From contig NZ_LT906438.1 of NCBI RefSeq assembly GCF_900186955.1, positions 186,001 to 250,000 of the forward strand: DNA of 64,000 bases. Reading direction: 5' to 3'. The stretch's first letter is position 1. Every line of letters starts with the position of its first letter. Positions 55,937 to 64,000 of this stretch are shown one piece after another. The stretch comes from Bacillus pumilus (GTDB taxonomy: Bacteria; Bacillota; Bacilli; Bacillales; Bacillaceae). The notes beneath the pieces are model-generated. The model saw only the letters and a list, made by a program, of their open reading frames with translations. It did no database searches and was not told the DNA's origin. A program made the translations under genes and the position numbers.

Positions 55937-57055
55937 TTATCCTTCTAGTACAAGGTCAAAATCGTCTTCTTCTTTCTGCTTCTGATCATGTTCCGGCGTT
56001 TTTGGTTCTTTTTTCTCAGAGAAATTGACAAGCAGGTTGGCGCCAATACCGATGACGAGTGCGCCAGTGAGAGCTCCAATTAAATAAGCCCACCAGTTTC
56101 CGACTGAGAAGAAGCCGTATAGCCCGCCAATTGGCGGCATGATGTCATGGACACCTAATAATGCAGCAACCCCGCTTCCAGCAGCACATGCGACAACATT
56201 GAGCGGAATCAATTTCAATGGATTGACGAGAGTAAAAGGGATCGCCCCTTCCGTAATACCGATAATGCCCATGACAAGGCCGCCACGTCCTGCTTCTCTA
56301 AAGGTTGGAGAGAAATTGCGTTTTCGAATCAATGTCGCAAGCCCGTATCCAAGCGGCGGAATGACAATCGCAATATTGACGAGAATGGCAGGGAGGTAGA
56401 CGCCTGATAGGAAGAGCGCGTTACCTGCCATCCAAGCAGATTTATTCACTGGTCCGCCAAGGTCAAAGCCAATCATCGCACCTAGAATGAGAGCGAGTGC
56501 GAGTGTGCTTGTCCCGTCAGCGACCATACCTTTGATCCATTCAATTAATGCTGTGTTCAAAGCACCTAATGGCCCGCCCAGCAGAACGGACATGAGAAGT
56601 CCAGTTAAGCCAACGGTAATGAGCGGTAAGATGAGCAGAGGAACAAGTCCGGCTGCGGAGCCTTTAATTTGAATTTTTCGTTTCACAAAAAGAGCGACAT
56701 ATCCTGCGAAGAAGCCTGCAATAACGGCACCGATAAATCCAGCATTCGTTGAGCTGGCAAGGGCACCACCGATGAAACCGGCCGAAAGCCCTGATTTATC
56801 CGCAATCGAATAGGCGATAAATCCAGCGAGCAGGACGTTCATTAAGCCAATCCCTGTCCAACCAACCTGCTCCATTAAATAGGCGCCGTGCAGTATGCCG
56901 CCAGCATCTTTATAGGCGTTTAAATCTGAAACACCAAACCCTAATCCGACTAGTTTCGCCAAACCAACGATAAGGGAGGCACCAATGATTACAGGAAGAA
57001 TATAAGAAATACCGGTCATGAGATGGCCTTCAATGACTTTTAATTTTGCTTTCAT
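55937..57055 (-). CDS. Fructose/mannosylglycerate-type PTS EIIC
   Basis: A 372 aa membrane permease from ATG 57055 (AGAAAGGAG upstream; a longer frame lacks a site). About nine transmembrane helices; KVIEGHLMTGISYILPVIIG at the start and GITEGAIPFTLVNPLKLIPL, the sugar-binding GITEGAIPF motif of the fructose family. In E. coli MngA the A, B and C domains are one protein; here they are three genes. It should import the alpha-mannoside with phosphorylation. Confidence 0.88.
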   Translation of the reverse strand: MKAKLKVIEGHLMTGISYILPVIIGASLIVGLAKLVGLGFGVSDLNAYKDAGGILHGAYLMEQVGWTGIGLMNVLLAGFIAYSIADKSGLSAGFIGGALASSTNAGFIGAVIAGFFAGYVALFVKRKIQIKGSAAGLVPLLILPLITVGLTGLLMSVLLGGPLGALNTALIEWIKGMVADGTSTLALALILGAMIGFDLGGPVNKSAWMAGNALFLSGVYLPAILVNIAIVIPPLGYGLATLIRKRNFSPTFREAGRGGLVMGIIGITEGAIPFTLVNPLKLIPLNVVACAAGSGVAALLGVHDIMPPIGGLYGFFSVGNWWAYLIGALTGALVIGIGANLLVNFSEKKEPKTPEHDQKQKEEDDFDLVLEG

Positions 57056-57091
57056 TTTGCTTTGCTCCTTTCTATATGGCATTGCTCACGT

Positions 57092-57421
57092 TTATTGAGA
57101 TTCAGATTTTTTCTTTTCAACAAGTGCTACAGCTTTTGTGATGATTTGCTCGGCATTTTTTAAGGCGCGTCCGATCTCGACACGTACTGTGGGAATGCCT
57201 GAAAAACGTTCCGCATCGTTGATATGCTGATTGGAGGCAATGATACAAAGGTCTGCCTGTCTTGCTTCCTCTGGTGTAATGCCATTCACCTGTCCCATAA
57301 TTCCTTGCTGCTCGATTTTGATCTCGTGACCGAGCTGTTTACCCGCATTCTCTAACGCCTTTGCTGCCATTGGTGTATGAGCTAACCCTGCTGGACATGA
57401 AGTGACACCGACAATTTTCAT
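57092..57421 (-). CDS. Fructose-type PTS EIIB
   Basis: A 109 aa EIIB: VGVTSCPAGLAHTPMAAKAL with the phosphorylated Cys8, then GQVNGITPEEARQADLCIIA and a helix to the end. Transfers phosphate from EIIA to the sugar bound in EIIC. Overlaps the EIIA gene by 4 bp. Confidence 0.92.
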   Translation of the reverse strand: MKIVGVTSCPAGLAHTPMAAKALENAGKQLGHEIKIEQQGIMGQVNGITPEEARQADLCIIASNQHINDAERFSGIPTVRVEIGRALKNAEQIITKAVALVEKKKSESQ

Positions 57422-57876
57422 TGTGTAATCCCCTCTTTCAATTGTTGTTCAATGACTTCGTAATAATAGTCAGCGGTTTGACCTGGTTGAATCTTTTCGA
57501 TGAAAGCAGGTTCCATGAGGCTTGTCGCAATGCCTGACAGTAATTTCAGGTGTGTGACATTTGCTTCTTCTAATGGAACGAGCAGTGTAAATAAATAGCT
57601 TGTGGGCAAATCGTCAAAGCTTCCCCATTCAATCGGTTGTTCTAACTCTAAAAAAAGAAGTGAAGCCGTTTGAACAGCGGAGCTTTTTGTATGAGGAATG
57701 GCGAAGCCTTGCTGAAGTCCTGTTGAGACTTCGTCTTCGCGAGTCAACAAATCTGATAATAACCCCGCCTGATCGTTTGTAATCTGAAGGTCTTCAGCTT
57801 TCTCGGCAATGTATTGTAAAATCTCATTCTTTGATCGTCCGTCTACTTGTGTGAAAACATGATCTTTTTGGAACAA
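57418..57876 (-). CDS. Fructose-type PTS EIIA
   Basis: A 152 aa EIIA. Start taken at TTG 57876 because GAAGGGA lies 5 bp upstream and a cre box lies inside the longer frame that extends to 57939. Active His in GFAIPHTKSSAV; LTREDEVSTGLQ precedes it as usual. First gene of the six-gene minus-strand operon EIIA-EIIB-EIIC-mngB-kinase-regulator. Confidence 0.9.
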   Translation of the reverse strand: MFQKDHVFTQVDGRSKNEILQYIAEKAEDLQITNDQAGLLSDLLTREDEVSTGLQQGFAIPHTKSSAVQTASLLFLELEQPIEWGSFDDLPTSYLFTLLVPLEEANVTHLKLLSGIATSLMEPAFIEKIQPGQTADYYYEVIEQQLKEGITQ

Positions 57877-57896
57877 GCTGATCCCTTCTCTCTTGT

Positions 57897-57913
57897 TTGT
57901 TAAGCGCTTACAA
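57897..57913 (-). promoter_or_regulatory. cre-like CcpA site before the mannoside operon
   Basis: TTGTAAGCGCTTAACAA on the minus strand, nearly palindromic, 12 of 14 matches to the cre consensus. It lies 21 bp before the chosen TTG start of EIIA and argues that translation starts after it. Confidence 0.65.
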
Positions 57914-58118
57914 GTTGATTGTAATGTACTTTTCGACATGGTTAAATAGCATCATTTTCCGTTTGAAATGGCAAAAAGTTTATGAAGCTATTCGTCTTGC
58001 TGTCTGTATATCTCAAATCCTAGCTTAAAACGAGTTTAATTATGTAAAAAACAGATTCTACTAAATGCATTTCTGTGATATTCTTCCAAGGTATTACAAA
58101 AGATAAGGGGGTCTTTTC

Positions 58119-60788
58119 ATGTTCAAAAAGCAGGTCAAATCATGTGTGATCGTACTCATGGCCATCATTCTCTGTATGGCGGCATTACCTGGATACGAGG
58201 CAGCAGCTGCCAGTAAAGGAACAAATGTCAATGAAGCCATTGGGTTAAAAAATGGTGAAGTCATCTCAGGGACATTACAGAATGAAATGGAAGAGTCATG
58301 GTACCAAATCACGCCATCAGCACAAGAGGTGGCAAAACATACACATATGAAAATTTCTGTGAAAAGTAAACAAGTATTATCCGTATCGGTCTATCCAAGT
58401 AAAGACAGAGCGATGAAGGATGACACTTATTCGAGATATCGTGTGGACACTGCAAGTGGAGAGACAGAGATCGACTTCCCGCATGCATGGTCAGGTCCTT
58501 ACTTTGTCAAAGTGCTCTATTTAGGGTCGGAGGAAGACAGCCGTGATGAGGAAGAGGATGCGGCTTATACAATCGGGTATAAAGGAGCTAACCTTCCGCC
58601 CTCTGAACCCGTTTTCCCTGAAGACGATGAGCCTGGTATCATTATTATTGAGAGAAAGTACGGGCGAGAAATTCTCCAATCGATTCGTACAATCGAAGAT
58701 AAACGTTTTAATGAAACACCAAATGGTCAGAAGCTGAGCCGTGTGCTCCAAAAAACAAAGCCATTTCTCAAATCGAAGCTCATCAAACAAAAAAATGAGC
58801 AGCAAAAGGTATACAATCATCTGCTTACATTAAAGTCACTGCTAAATGACGTAGAGAAAAATGGTGCATTTAGTGGTCATATCGTAACAGAAAAAGAACA
58901 ACAGGCGATCAGGTCCCTTTTTGATATGCTCAAAGAAGCAAGTCCGGCTTATTTAAAAAAGGAATTAGAAGCCGTCAGTCAAAAAATTGGCATCAATCAG
59001 CTTGAAGGAAAATCAGTTGGTTATGTATTAGAGAAACAAAAGCTTGTAAAAGAAGAGAAGGTTAAAACGAATAAGATCATTTTTAAATTAAAGGATGGCC
59101 AAACACTTCAATCTGCGAAAAAGAAGATGAAAAGCTATGGCATCCAAGAAAACCGTGTGACATCACAGTCAGTCAGTCCTTTATTTAAAGGAATGTATGT
59201 CTATGATGTGCCAGCAGGGCAAGAATCAGCTGGAAAGACTTTAAAAGCAGGCAAAGCTGTCATCAAAAGCACTGCAAGAAAGCTGTCCAGCATGCCGAAT
59301 GTTGAATTTGCGGAGCCTGTTCAAACCTATCGCGCGCTAAGCAGCGACGCGCAGTATGGTTATCAGTGGCCGCTGAAAAACAGTGCGCAAAACAGCGGGA
59401 AAAAAGGCGCTGACGTCAAATTTGAACAAATGAATACACTGATTGGCACAAGCAAAATGAAGCAAACATTAATTGCAGTTGTGGATACAGGTGTAGACAG
59501 CCGTTTGACTGATTTAAGCGGGACTGTTCGTACGGACTTAGGTGCGAATCTCATTGGAAGAAACAAAGATGCGATTGATGACAATGGACACGGTACGCAT
59601 GTGGCGGGCATCATTGCCGCAAAAGCCGATAATCATTACTCGATGGCAGGTCTTAACCAACATACGGGCATCATTCCTGTGAAGGTGCTGGATGCCTATG
59701 GCTTTGGAGATACAGAGCATATTGCACTTGGAATTAAGCATGCAGTAGATAAAGGCGCAAAGGTCATCAACATGAGCCTTGGTGGCTACTACAGCCGGGT
59801 AATTGAATATGCAATGAACTACGCGGCTCAAAGAAATGTACTAGTGGTTGTGGCGAGTGGAAATGATGGCGTTCCAGAAATGGGCTATCCTGCGACATCA
59901 AAATACGCAATGGCCATTGGCGCAAGCAACCGTATGGATATTGCCGCTGAATTCTCAAGCTTTGGTAAAGGACTGAGCATGTCTGCACCAGGATCTGATA
60001 TTCCAAGCTTAATGCCCGATGGGAATGTCTCATACCTGAGCGGGACATCAATGGCGACACCATATGTGGCCGCGGCAGCAGGATTACTTCTTTCTAAAAA
60101 TCCAACCTTGAAGCCGAATCAAGTAAGGAATATCTTGCAAAGCACAGCCGATAATATTTCCTTTACTTCTGTTGATGGAACAGATGACGTTTTCTATGAT
60201 GAAAACGATGAGCCAATTGTCGATCCGAAAATTCCAGGGATCGATTGGATGACAGGACATGGCAGACTGAATGCATTTGCTGCTTTAAGTGCTGTCGAAC
60301 TGAACGCATCTGTGAGCAAAGTGGAGGATCAGCATCAAAAGGTGACAGGTAAAGCAAAGGCTGGCGCTGCTATTTCTGTGTATAGAGGCAAAACACTGCT
60401 TGGAAAAGGCACAGCAGGCAAAAATGGAACCTTTAGCGTGAAGATCAAGCATCAGAACAAAAACAAAGTCCTTCACATTAAGATTTCAAAAGGAAAGGCC
60501 GCTACAACGCTCAAAACAGTCGTCAAAAAAGGCAAAGCACCAGCTAAGCCGAAAGTGGGCAAAGTAACGGTTAAAAGTAAAACGGTCAAAGGGACTGCGG
60601 GTGCAGGATTGACCATTAAAGTGAAAAATAAATCAAAGAAAGTCATCAAAACGGTAAAAACAAATAACAAGGGCGCATTTACTGCCCAAATAAAACCGCA
60701 AAAAGCCAAAACAGTCTTGTATGTGACCGCTTCTGATGTGAGAAAAAGAGAAAGCAAAGCGGTGAAGGTTGTTGTTGTGAAAAAGTAA
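58119..60788 (+). CDS. wprA: Cell wall-associated subtilisin-family protease WprA
   Basis: An 889 aa exported S8 protease, close to the length of B. subtilis WprA (894). Signal peptide 1-32. An N-terminal wall-binding (CWBP23-like) part with the FPHAWSGPYFVKVLYLG stretch reaches to about 330. Pro-region inhibitor domain about 330-410 (IIFKLKDGQTLQSAKKKMKS). Catalytic domain about 420-700 with Asp456 (AVVDTGVD), His491 (NGHGTHVAG) and Ser644 (SGTSMATP). The C-terminal 170 residues are very Lys-rich Ig-like repeats that should bind the anionic wall. Role: quality control and degradation of secreted proteins at the wall. Confidence 0.95.
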   Translation: MFKKQVKSCVIVLMAIILCMAALPGYEAAAASKGTNVNEAIGLKNGEVISGTLQNEMEESWYQITPSAQEVAKHTHMKISVKSKQVLSVSVYPSKDRAMKDDTYSRYRVDTASGETEIDFPHAWSGPYFVKVLYLGSEEDSRDEEEDAAYTIGYKGANLPPSEPVFPEDDEPGIIIIERKYGREILQSIRTIEDKRFNETPNGQKLSRVLQKTKPFLKSKLIKQKNEQQKVYNHLLTLKSLLNDVEKNGAFSGHIVTEKEQQAIRSLFDMLKEASPAYLKKELEAVSQKIGINQLEGKSVGYVLEKQKLVKEEKVKTNKIIFKLKDGQTLQSAKKKMKSYGIQENRVTSQSVSPLFKGMYVYDVPAGQESAGKTLKAGKAVIKSTARKLSSMPNVEFAEPVQTYRALSSDAQYGYQWPLKNSAQNSGKKGADVKFEQMNTLIGTSKMKQTLIAVVDTGVDSRLTDLSGTVRTDLGANLIGRNKDAIDDNGHGTHVAGIIAAKADNHYSMAGLNQHTGIIPVKVLDAYGFGDTEHIALGIKHAVDKGAKVINMSLGGYYSRVIEYAMNYAAQRNVLVVVASGNDGVPEMGYPATSKYAMAIGASNRMDIAAEFSSFGKGLSMSAPGSDIPSLMPDGNVSYLSGTSMATPYVAAAAGLLLSKNPTLKPNQVRNILQSTADNISFTSVDGTDDVFYDENDEPIVDPKIPGIDWMTGHGRLNAFAALSAVELNASVSKVEDQHQKVTGKAKAGAAISVYRGKTLLGKGTAGKNGTFSVKIKHQNKNKVLHIKISKGKAATTLKTVVKKGKAPAKPKVGKVTVKSKTVKGTAGAGLTIKVKNKSKKVIKTVKTNNKGAFTAQIKPQKAKTVLYVTASDVRKRESKAVKVVVVKK

Positions 60789-60796
60789 GAGGAGAG

Positions 60797-61030
60797 CTTC
60801 CCTTTCTAAAGAAGGGAAGTTTCAGCGTGTAGACAAACCCTCGCATTCTTTGTCAGGACTGTGCTCCGGTGCTCACGAATGTCAAATTCGCTCCGCTCCT
60901 GTGCTCGCCCTTCCTAGACTGCAAAGGTTTTCTATCACGCTGAAAAGAAGACAAAGGGCTAAAATGAAGATCATTTTAGTCCTTTGTCAACAATCTGGAA
61001 CTTCCCTTTCTAAAAAAGGGAAGTTTTTTT
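60797..61030 (+). repeat. Structured repeat-like block in the wprA 3' region
   Basis: Four elements in 234 bp. (1) CTTCCCTTTCT / AAAGAAGGGAAG hairpin 60797-60819. (2) A unit bounded by TTTCAGCGTG (60820) and CACGCTGAAA (60945), a 20-bp inverted repeat with few mismatches (TAGACAAACC / GGTTTTCTA inside), GC-richer than its surroundings. (3) A long hairpin GACAAAGGGCTAAAATGA / TCATTTTAGTCCTTTGTC at 60950-60988. (4) A second copy of hairpin 1, AACTTCCCTTTCT / AAAAAAGGGAAGTT 60999-61025, followed by seven T and acting as terminator. Looks like a small mobile or interspersed unit inserted into a duplicated terminator. Confidence 0.6.
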
Positions 61031-61099
61031 GCTTGTTACTGGAAAAATACCAATTAATGTCGATAGTAATATAGCAGGAAAAAAAAGGAGGATTTATCG

Positions 61100-61582
61100 A
61101 TGAAAAAAATCATGTTTGCTTTCTTTCTATCATTGCTTCTCGTATTCCCAACCTTTGCACATGCAGAGGAAACAGGGGCAGTACCAGCTTCCGTTCAAGT
61201 AACAAGTGTCACCGCAGCCGATAGTGGATTAGTGAATTACGGCTATGGCAGTAAATATCGCGTGGGTTCTTATTATCCAGCTACGTTTAAAGGAACACTA
61301 AAAGATACAAGTGGAAATCTCATGCCTAATCAGCCGATTCAGCTTTATTTTGAAGCAGCAATTAAATCATATGCTCAAACAGCGACAGGCACAACAGACG
61401 TAAATGGACAATTTTCACTGACGTTTCAAGTTCCTGCAGGTGCAGGCTACCAAACATACAATAATGCAGGCTGGTCTACACATTACTACGATATCGTTCC
61501 AGTGACGTTCACTTCAAACGACATCAAGCTATCTTCAAATGTCACAAGTGTGTACCATTTGGCATATACATCCCGTTACTAA
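61100..61582 (+). CDS. Secreted Ig-like protein, unknown function
   Basis: A 160 aa exported protein: signal peptide MKKIMFAFFLSLLLVFPTFA with cleavage at AHA-EE. The mature 138 residues resemble a single bacterial Ig-like (carboxypeptidase regulatory-type) beta-sandwich: ATFKGTLKDTSGNLMPNQPI, then TATGTTDVNGQFSLTFQVPA, many Tyr and Thr, no Cys. No catalytic residues are evident. Probably free in the medium or wall-associated. AAAGGAGG before the ATG. Own terminator. I do not recognise a characterised relative. Confidence 0.7.
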   Translation: MKKIMFAFFLSLLLVFPTFAHAEETGAVPASVQVTSVTAADSGLVNYGYGSKYRVGSYYPATFKGTLKDTSGNLMPNQPIQLYFEAAIKSYAQTATGTTDVNGQFSLTFQVPAGAGYQTYNNAGWSTHYYDIVPVTFTSNDIKLSSNVTSVYHLAYTSRY

Positions 61583-61593
61583 TCTGCTGGAAG

Positions 61594-61625
61594 AAGCGAC
61601 TTGGCTGAAGCCTTGTCGTTTTTTT
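61594..61625 (+). terminator. Terminator after the Ig-like gene
   Basis: AAGCGACTTGGCT / AGCCTTGTCGTT stem (one mismatch), GA loop, T run. Confidence 0.82.
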
Positions 61626-61630
61626 CATAG

Positions 61631-61664
61631 AAAAAAGGATGTCATCATGTGACATCCTTTTTTT
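61631..61664. terminator. Second, symmetric terminator
   Basis: AAAAAAGGATGTCA / TGACATCCTTTTTTT perfect stem with TCATG loop; works in both directions. Confidence 0.82.
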
Positions 61665-61666
61665 GT

Positions 61667-61920
61667 TAGCAAACCTGCTGGGCGGCAACCGAAAGAGTCG
61701 ATAAACAAACACTCATGAGCCGTGACTCCCAGATTCGATCGAGCGTTTACCTTTTAGTTTTGAGCTTTGATGGATAAGAACTTTTACACTTGAACGTTGA
61801 TCCTTGAACCTTCAGCTTTGAGCTTTTATCAAGGATCATCCAGAGATGATCAGATGAGGAGGGAATGACCTTTCCCTCGGAGGTGTTTAGTTCTATCGAT
61901 TTTCGGCTCACTAACAAAAT
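61667..61920. other. Non-coding gap with hairpins and short repeats
   Basis: No gene seen in about 250 bp. It contains TGATCCTTGA / TCAAGGATCA (61798-61807 and 61829-61838), GAGGGAA / TTCCCTC (61860-61879) and two near copies of TTGAGCTTTGAT / TTGAGCTTTTAT. No T run follows the hairpins, so they are not ordinary terminators. May be the untranslated 3' end of the minus-strand gene or a small RNA. Confidence 0.4.
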
Positions 61921-61923
61921 TGA

Positions 61924-62544
61924 TTAATCGATCTGTATTTTCGTTAGTGTATTGCTTTCTGACAAGGAAAAATCAACTTCCATTTGAAAATCCTCAATCT
62001 CGGTCGAAAGCTTTTCAATCTTCACTCGAAGACGAAGCGGATCGATGATCGTCGCCTCATTTTCAGCGAGGAACGACTTGACGATCTCTTGGTTGGCAGC
62101 CGCTTGTGTTTTTCCGTCTTTTCCAAATAGGGTTTCTAAATGCTGGTCGAGCCTCTTCTTCACATCTTCATTGGTTTGTTCTGCTTTGTCTACTAGCTCT
62201 GTGTACACCTTTTTCAATTTCCGTAAATAACGAATATCGTATTCTATCGACGTCTTCCGTTCAATCGCTTCTGCCACCGTCATGCTGACACCCGCAACAT
62301 CAATCGTTGTCGTCGCATTCGACACAACGATGGCTGATTTGATGGCATTCCGGCGTTTGATTAATGCTTGAATCGATTGGTCATCAGCCTTCGCCTTCTT
62401 TTCGATGTCTTCTTGATGTTGAAACCCGTGCTGTATATGTTTCCCGATCATCAATCCACCAAGTACGGCTTCATCAACGGTTCGGTTGATTCTCTTATCT
62501 AACATTTTCAGTTCACTTAATGCTCTTGTAATGGTCATTTCCAT
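61924..62544 (-). CDS. Coiled-coil protein, unknown function
   Basis: A 206 aa, strongly helical, charged cytoplasmic protein: TRALSELKMLDKRINRTVDE, ALIKRRNAIKSAIVVSNATT, then AEAIERKTSIEYDIRYLRKL and a beta-rich end (QMEVDFSLSESNTLTKIQID). The central ATTTIDVAGVSMTVAEAIER looks like a conserved core. No signal peptide. Possibly of phage origin, but no phage genes are nearby. Not recognised. Confidence 0.7.
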   Translation of the reverse strand: MEMTITRALSELKMLDKRINRTVDEAVLGGLMIGKHIQHGFQHQEDIEKKAKADDQSIQALIKRRNAIKSAIVVSNATTTIDVAGVSMTVAEAIERKTSIEYDIRYLRKLKKVYTELVDKAEQTNEDVKKRLDQHLETLFGKDGKTQAAANQEIVKSFLAENEATIIDPLRLRVKIEKLSTEIEDFQMEVDFSLSESNTLTKIQID

Positions 62545-62653
62545 ATTAGTGACAACTCCCTTGATTCATCCTGAAAATCATAGATTCCTATCATATACCA
62601 AAGTGTGCTTCTTTTACTAGCGATATCCTTTTTTGTCAAATTGTTTTTGATAG

Positions 62654-62682
62654 AAAAAAACCTGGCGTTATACACCAGGTTC
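62654..62682 (-). terminator. Terminator of the permease gene
   Basis: On the minus strand AACCTGG / CCAGGTT stem with a 9-nt loop followed by TTTTTTT; it overlaps the coding end. Confidence 0.8.
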
Positions 62683-64000
62683 TTCACGTTTTTTCTGAAT
62701 CAAAGCTGTCACATAATAGGCAGCATAGCAGAGCGCGATGAAAGGAATGCCGCAGATAAGGGCAATCCGCTGATTTGGATCAAAGGCAATGCCAATCACA
62801 GAGGCAAGACACAGGAAGAAGGCAGCAATCGGAACCACTGGATAGAGCGGAGTTCGAAAGGAAAGATCATGGAGCTGTCCGCCTTCCTGTAAAAAACGTT
62901 TCCGAAACATAAATTGTGAGGCAGCAATCCCCATCCACACGATCACAACGGCCAGTCCAGAGATCGAAACAAGGACAAGGTATACCGTTTCTGGTGCGAT
63001 GACACTTGAGAACAAAGAAAGAATCCCACCGATCATACTTAAAATCAGTGCGTTCAAAGGAATTCCTTTAGATGTCAGCTTCGCCAGTTTCTTAGGCAGT
63101 GTCCGTTCCTCAGAAAGTGACCAGAGCATACGGGATGACGCGTATAGTCCAGAGTTTGCGGCAGATAAGATCGCTGTCAAAATGACAAAATTCATGAAAT
63201 CTGCGGCATATGGAATCCCGATGCGATCAAACACCACAACAAATGGACTTTTGATCACCCCAGCTTCTTCCACTGGGATCAAGCCGGCTAAGACCACGAT
63301 CGTTCCAACGAAAAACAAGACAAGACGCAGTACGGTTGTGCGAATCGCTCTTGGAATGGTCTCGTCAGGATTGACGCTTTCACCCGCAGCAATCCCAATT
63401 AACTCCGTACCTGAAAAAGCGAAATTGACGGCAAGCATCGTCATTAAAATCGGTAAAAAGCCGTTTGGGAAAAGACCGCCTTCCCCGGTGAAGTTAGAAA
63501 GGAACGGAGCGGCCTCACCGCCTTTTAACGGAATCAAGCCAAACATCGCAGCTCCGCCAAGAATAATAAAGAGAATAATAGCCATTACTTTAATGCTGGA
63601 AAACCAAAACTCTGATTCTGCAAAAAACTTCACTGTAAAAGCATTGAGTAAAAAGATAAGAAGAGCAAAGACACCGCTCCACATCCAAACCGATGTGTCC
63701 GGGAACCACCGCTGCATTAAAAGCCCTGCCGCTGTAAATTCCGATCCGAGCGCGACTGTCCATGTCAGCCAGTAGAGCCAAGCGACTGTGTAGCCTGTGC
63801 CGGGTCCAATATATTTTGTTGCATACGTATGAAAGGCCCCTGTAACCGGCATTGCCACAGACAGCTCACCTAAACAGAGCATCACGAGGTACACAATTAA
63901 TGCCCCGACAAGATAGGCAAGGATCGTCCCCGCGGGTCCTGCTTGATTGATGGTATACCCAGAGCTTAAAAAGAGCCCTGTTCCAATGACGCCGCCTAGA
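62668..64000 (-). CDS. AAT-family amino acid permease, 5' incomplete
   Basis: At least 443 residues of a 12-helix APC permease; the start lies past the window end. The frame is open to 64000 and reads [20 protein letters not shown], the TM1 motif. Family marks include [38 protein letters not shown] and [20 protein letters not shown]. It is close to the RocC/RocE/YbgF group of Bacillus, which take up arginine, ornithine or related amino acids; substrate not decided. About 15-20 residues are missing at the N-terminus. Confidence 0.88.
   Translation of the reverse strand, partial: LGGVIGTGLFLSSGYTINQAGPAGTILAYLVGALIVYLVMLCLGELSVAMPVTGAFHTYATKYIGPGTGYTVAWLYWLTWTVALGSEFTAAGLLMQRWFPDTSVWMWSGVFALLIFLLNAFTVKFFAESEFWFSSIKVMAIILFIILGGAAMFGLIPLKGGEAAPFLSNFTGEGGLFPNGFLPILMTMLAVNFAFSGTELIGIAAGESVNPDETIPRAIRTTVLRLVLFFVGTIVVLAGLIPVEEAGVIKSPFVVVFDRIGIPYAADFMNFVILTAILSAANSGLYASSRMLWSLSEERTLPKKLAKLTSKGIPLNALILSMIGGILSLFSSVIAPETVYLVLVSISGLAVVIVWMGIAASQFMFRKRFLQEGGQLHDLSFRTPLYPVVPIAAFFLCLASVIGIAFDPNQRIALICGIPFIALCYAAYYVTALIQKKREEPGV

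Noticed and set aside
60797..61025. CRISPR-like array
   Set aside because: Only two copies of a hairpin with one unlike interval; no repeated unit with regular spacers anywhere in the window.
62999..63775. 258-codon open frame on the plus strand
   Set aside because: It is the antisense shadow of the amino acid permease; low-complexity Ser/Pro/Lys product, no start signal.

Overview
This 64 kb window reads as the chromosome of a low-GC Firmicute of the genus Bacillus, most probably the B. pumilus / safensis / altitudinis group. That placement is inferred from gene content and remembered protein similarity; no search was run. Supporting signs are strong AGGAGG-type ribosome binding sites, many TTG/GTG starts, a glmS ribozyme, a Pro T-box, a pbuE-type adenine riboswitch, a LicT antiterminator target, CcpA cre-like boxes, a Rap/Phr pair and WprA.

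Layout. 1-4.5 kb: cell-wall precursor genes cdaR (5' cut by the window), glmM and the ribozyme-controlled glmS. 4.6-9.5 kb: small membrane proteins, a DUF2200 gene split by a frameshift, a yxlEFG-like ABC cluster without a visible sigY, a RidA protein and a DUF418 membrane protein. 9.5-15 kb: three regulatory units (a YtrA-type GntR/ABC cassette behind a palindromic operator; an XRE/membrane pair behind two palindromes 21 bp apart; a TetR gene cut to its DNA-binding domain) and an amino acid permease. 15-20.6 kb: glpT-glpQ, a SurA_N-like lipoprotein and yyaL. 20.7-26.4 kb: a reactive-sulfur locus (CstR-type repressor, DsrE, rhodanese, TusA-rhodanese, rhodanese-metallo-beta-lactamase, TusA, TauE) carrying four copies of one operator motif.

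26.4-33.5 kb is an AT-rich accessory stretch: a 5'-truncated nucB, several proteins under 60 aa, a DUF5839 protein, a lone AAA ATPase, a secreted papain-like (YiiX/C92) protein followed by a lipoprotein and a small membrane protein, a broken YesK-like gene, rap-phr and an IS1182-type transposase fragment. No integrase or phage structural genes are visible, so it looks like a graveyard and cargo zone rather than an intact element.

33.5-44.9 kb: an archaeal/eukaryotic-type prolyl-tRNA synthetase behind a T-box, the adenine efflux gene pbuE behind its riboswitch, a GNAT enzyme, a MarR regulator, a TudS-like DUF523 protein, an aldo/keto reductase, an iron-type alcohol dehydrogenase, trhO and a yveA-like permease. 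45-49.5 kb: licT, bglP and bglH for beta-glucosides. 49.9 kb: a rifamycin ADP-ribosyltransferase (arr). 50.4-57.9 kb (minus strand): a PTS EIIA-EIIB-EIIC, GH38 mannosidase, ROK kinase and PRD-regulator operon, probably for mannosylglycerate or another alpha-mannoside. 58-61 kb: wprA, a repeat-like structured intergenic block and a secreted Ig-like protein. The window ends in a coiled-coil protein and a 5'-incomplete amino acid permease.

The best candidate for something little described is the regulated, AT-rich secreted peptidase / lipoprotein / membrane protein cassette at 28.7-31.0 kb. The unannotated phr gene, the repeated CstR operators and the boxed intergenic repeat after wprA follow. 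Four small genes look broken by single-base changes, which could be real decay or sequence error.
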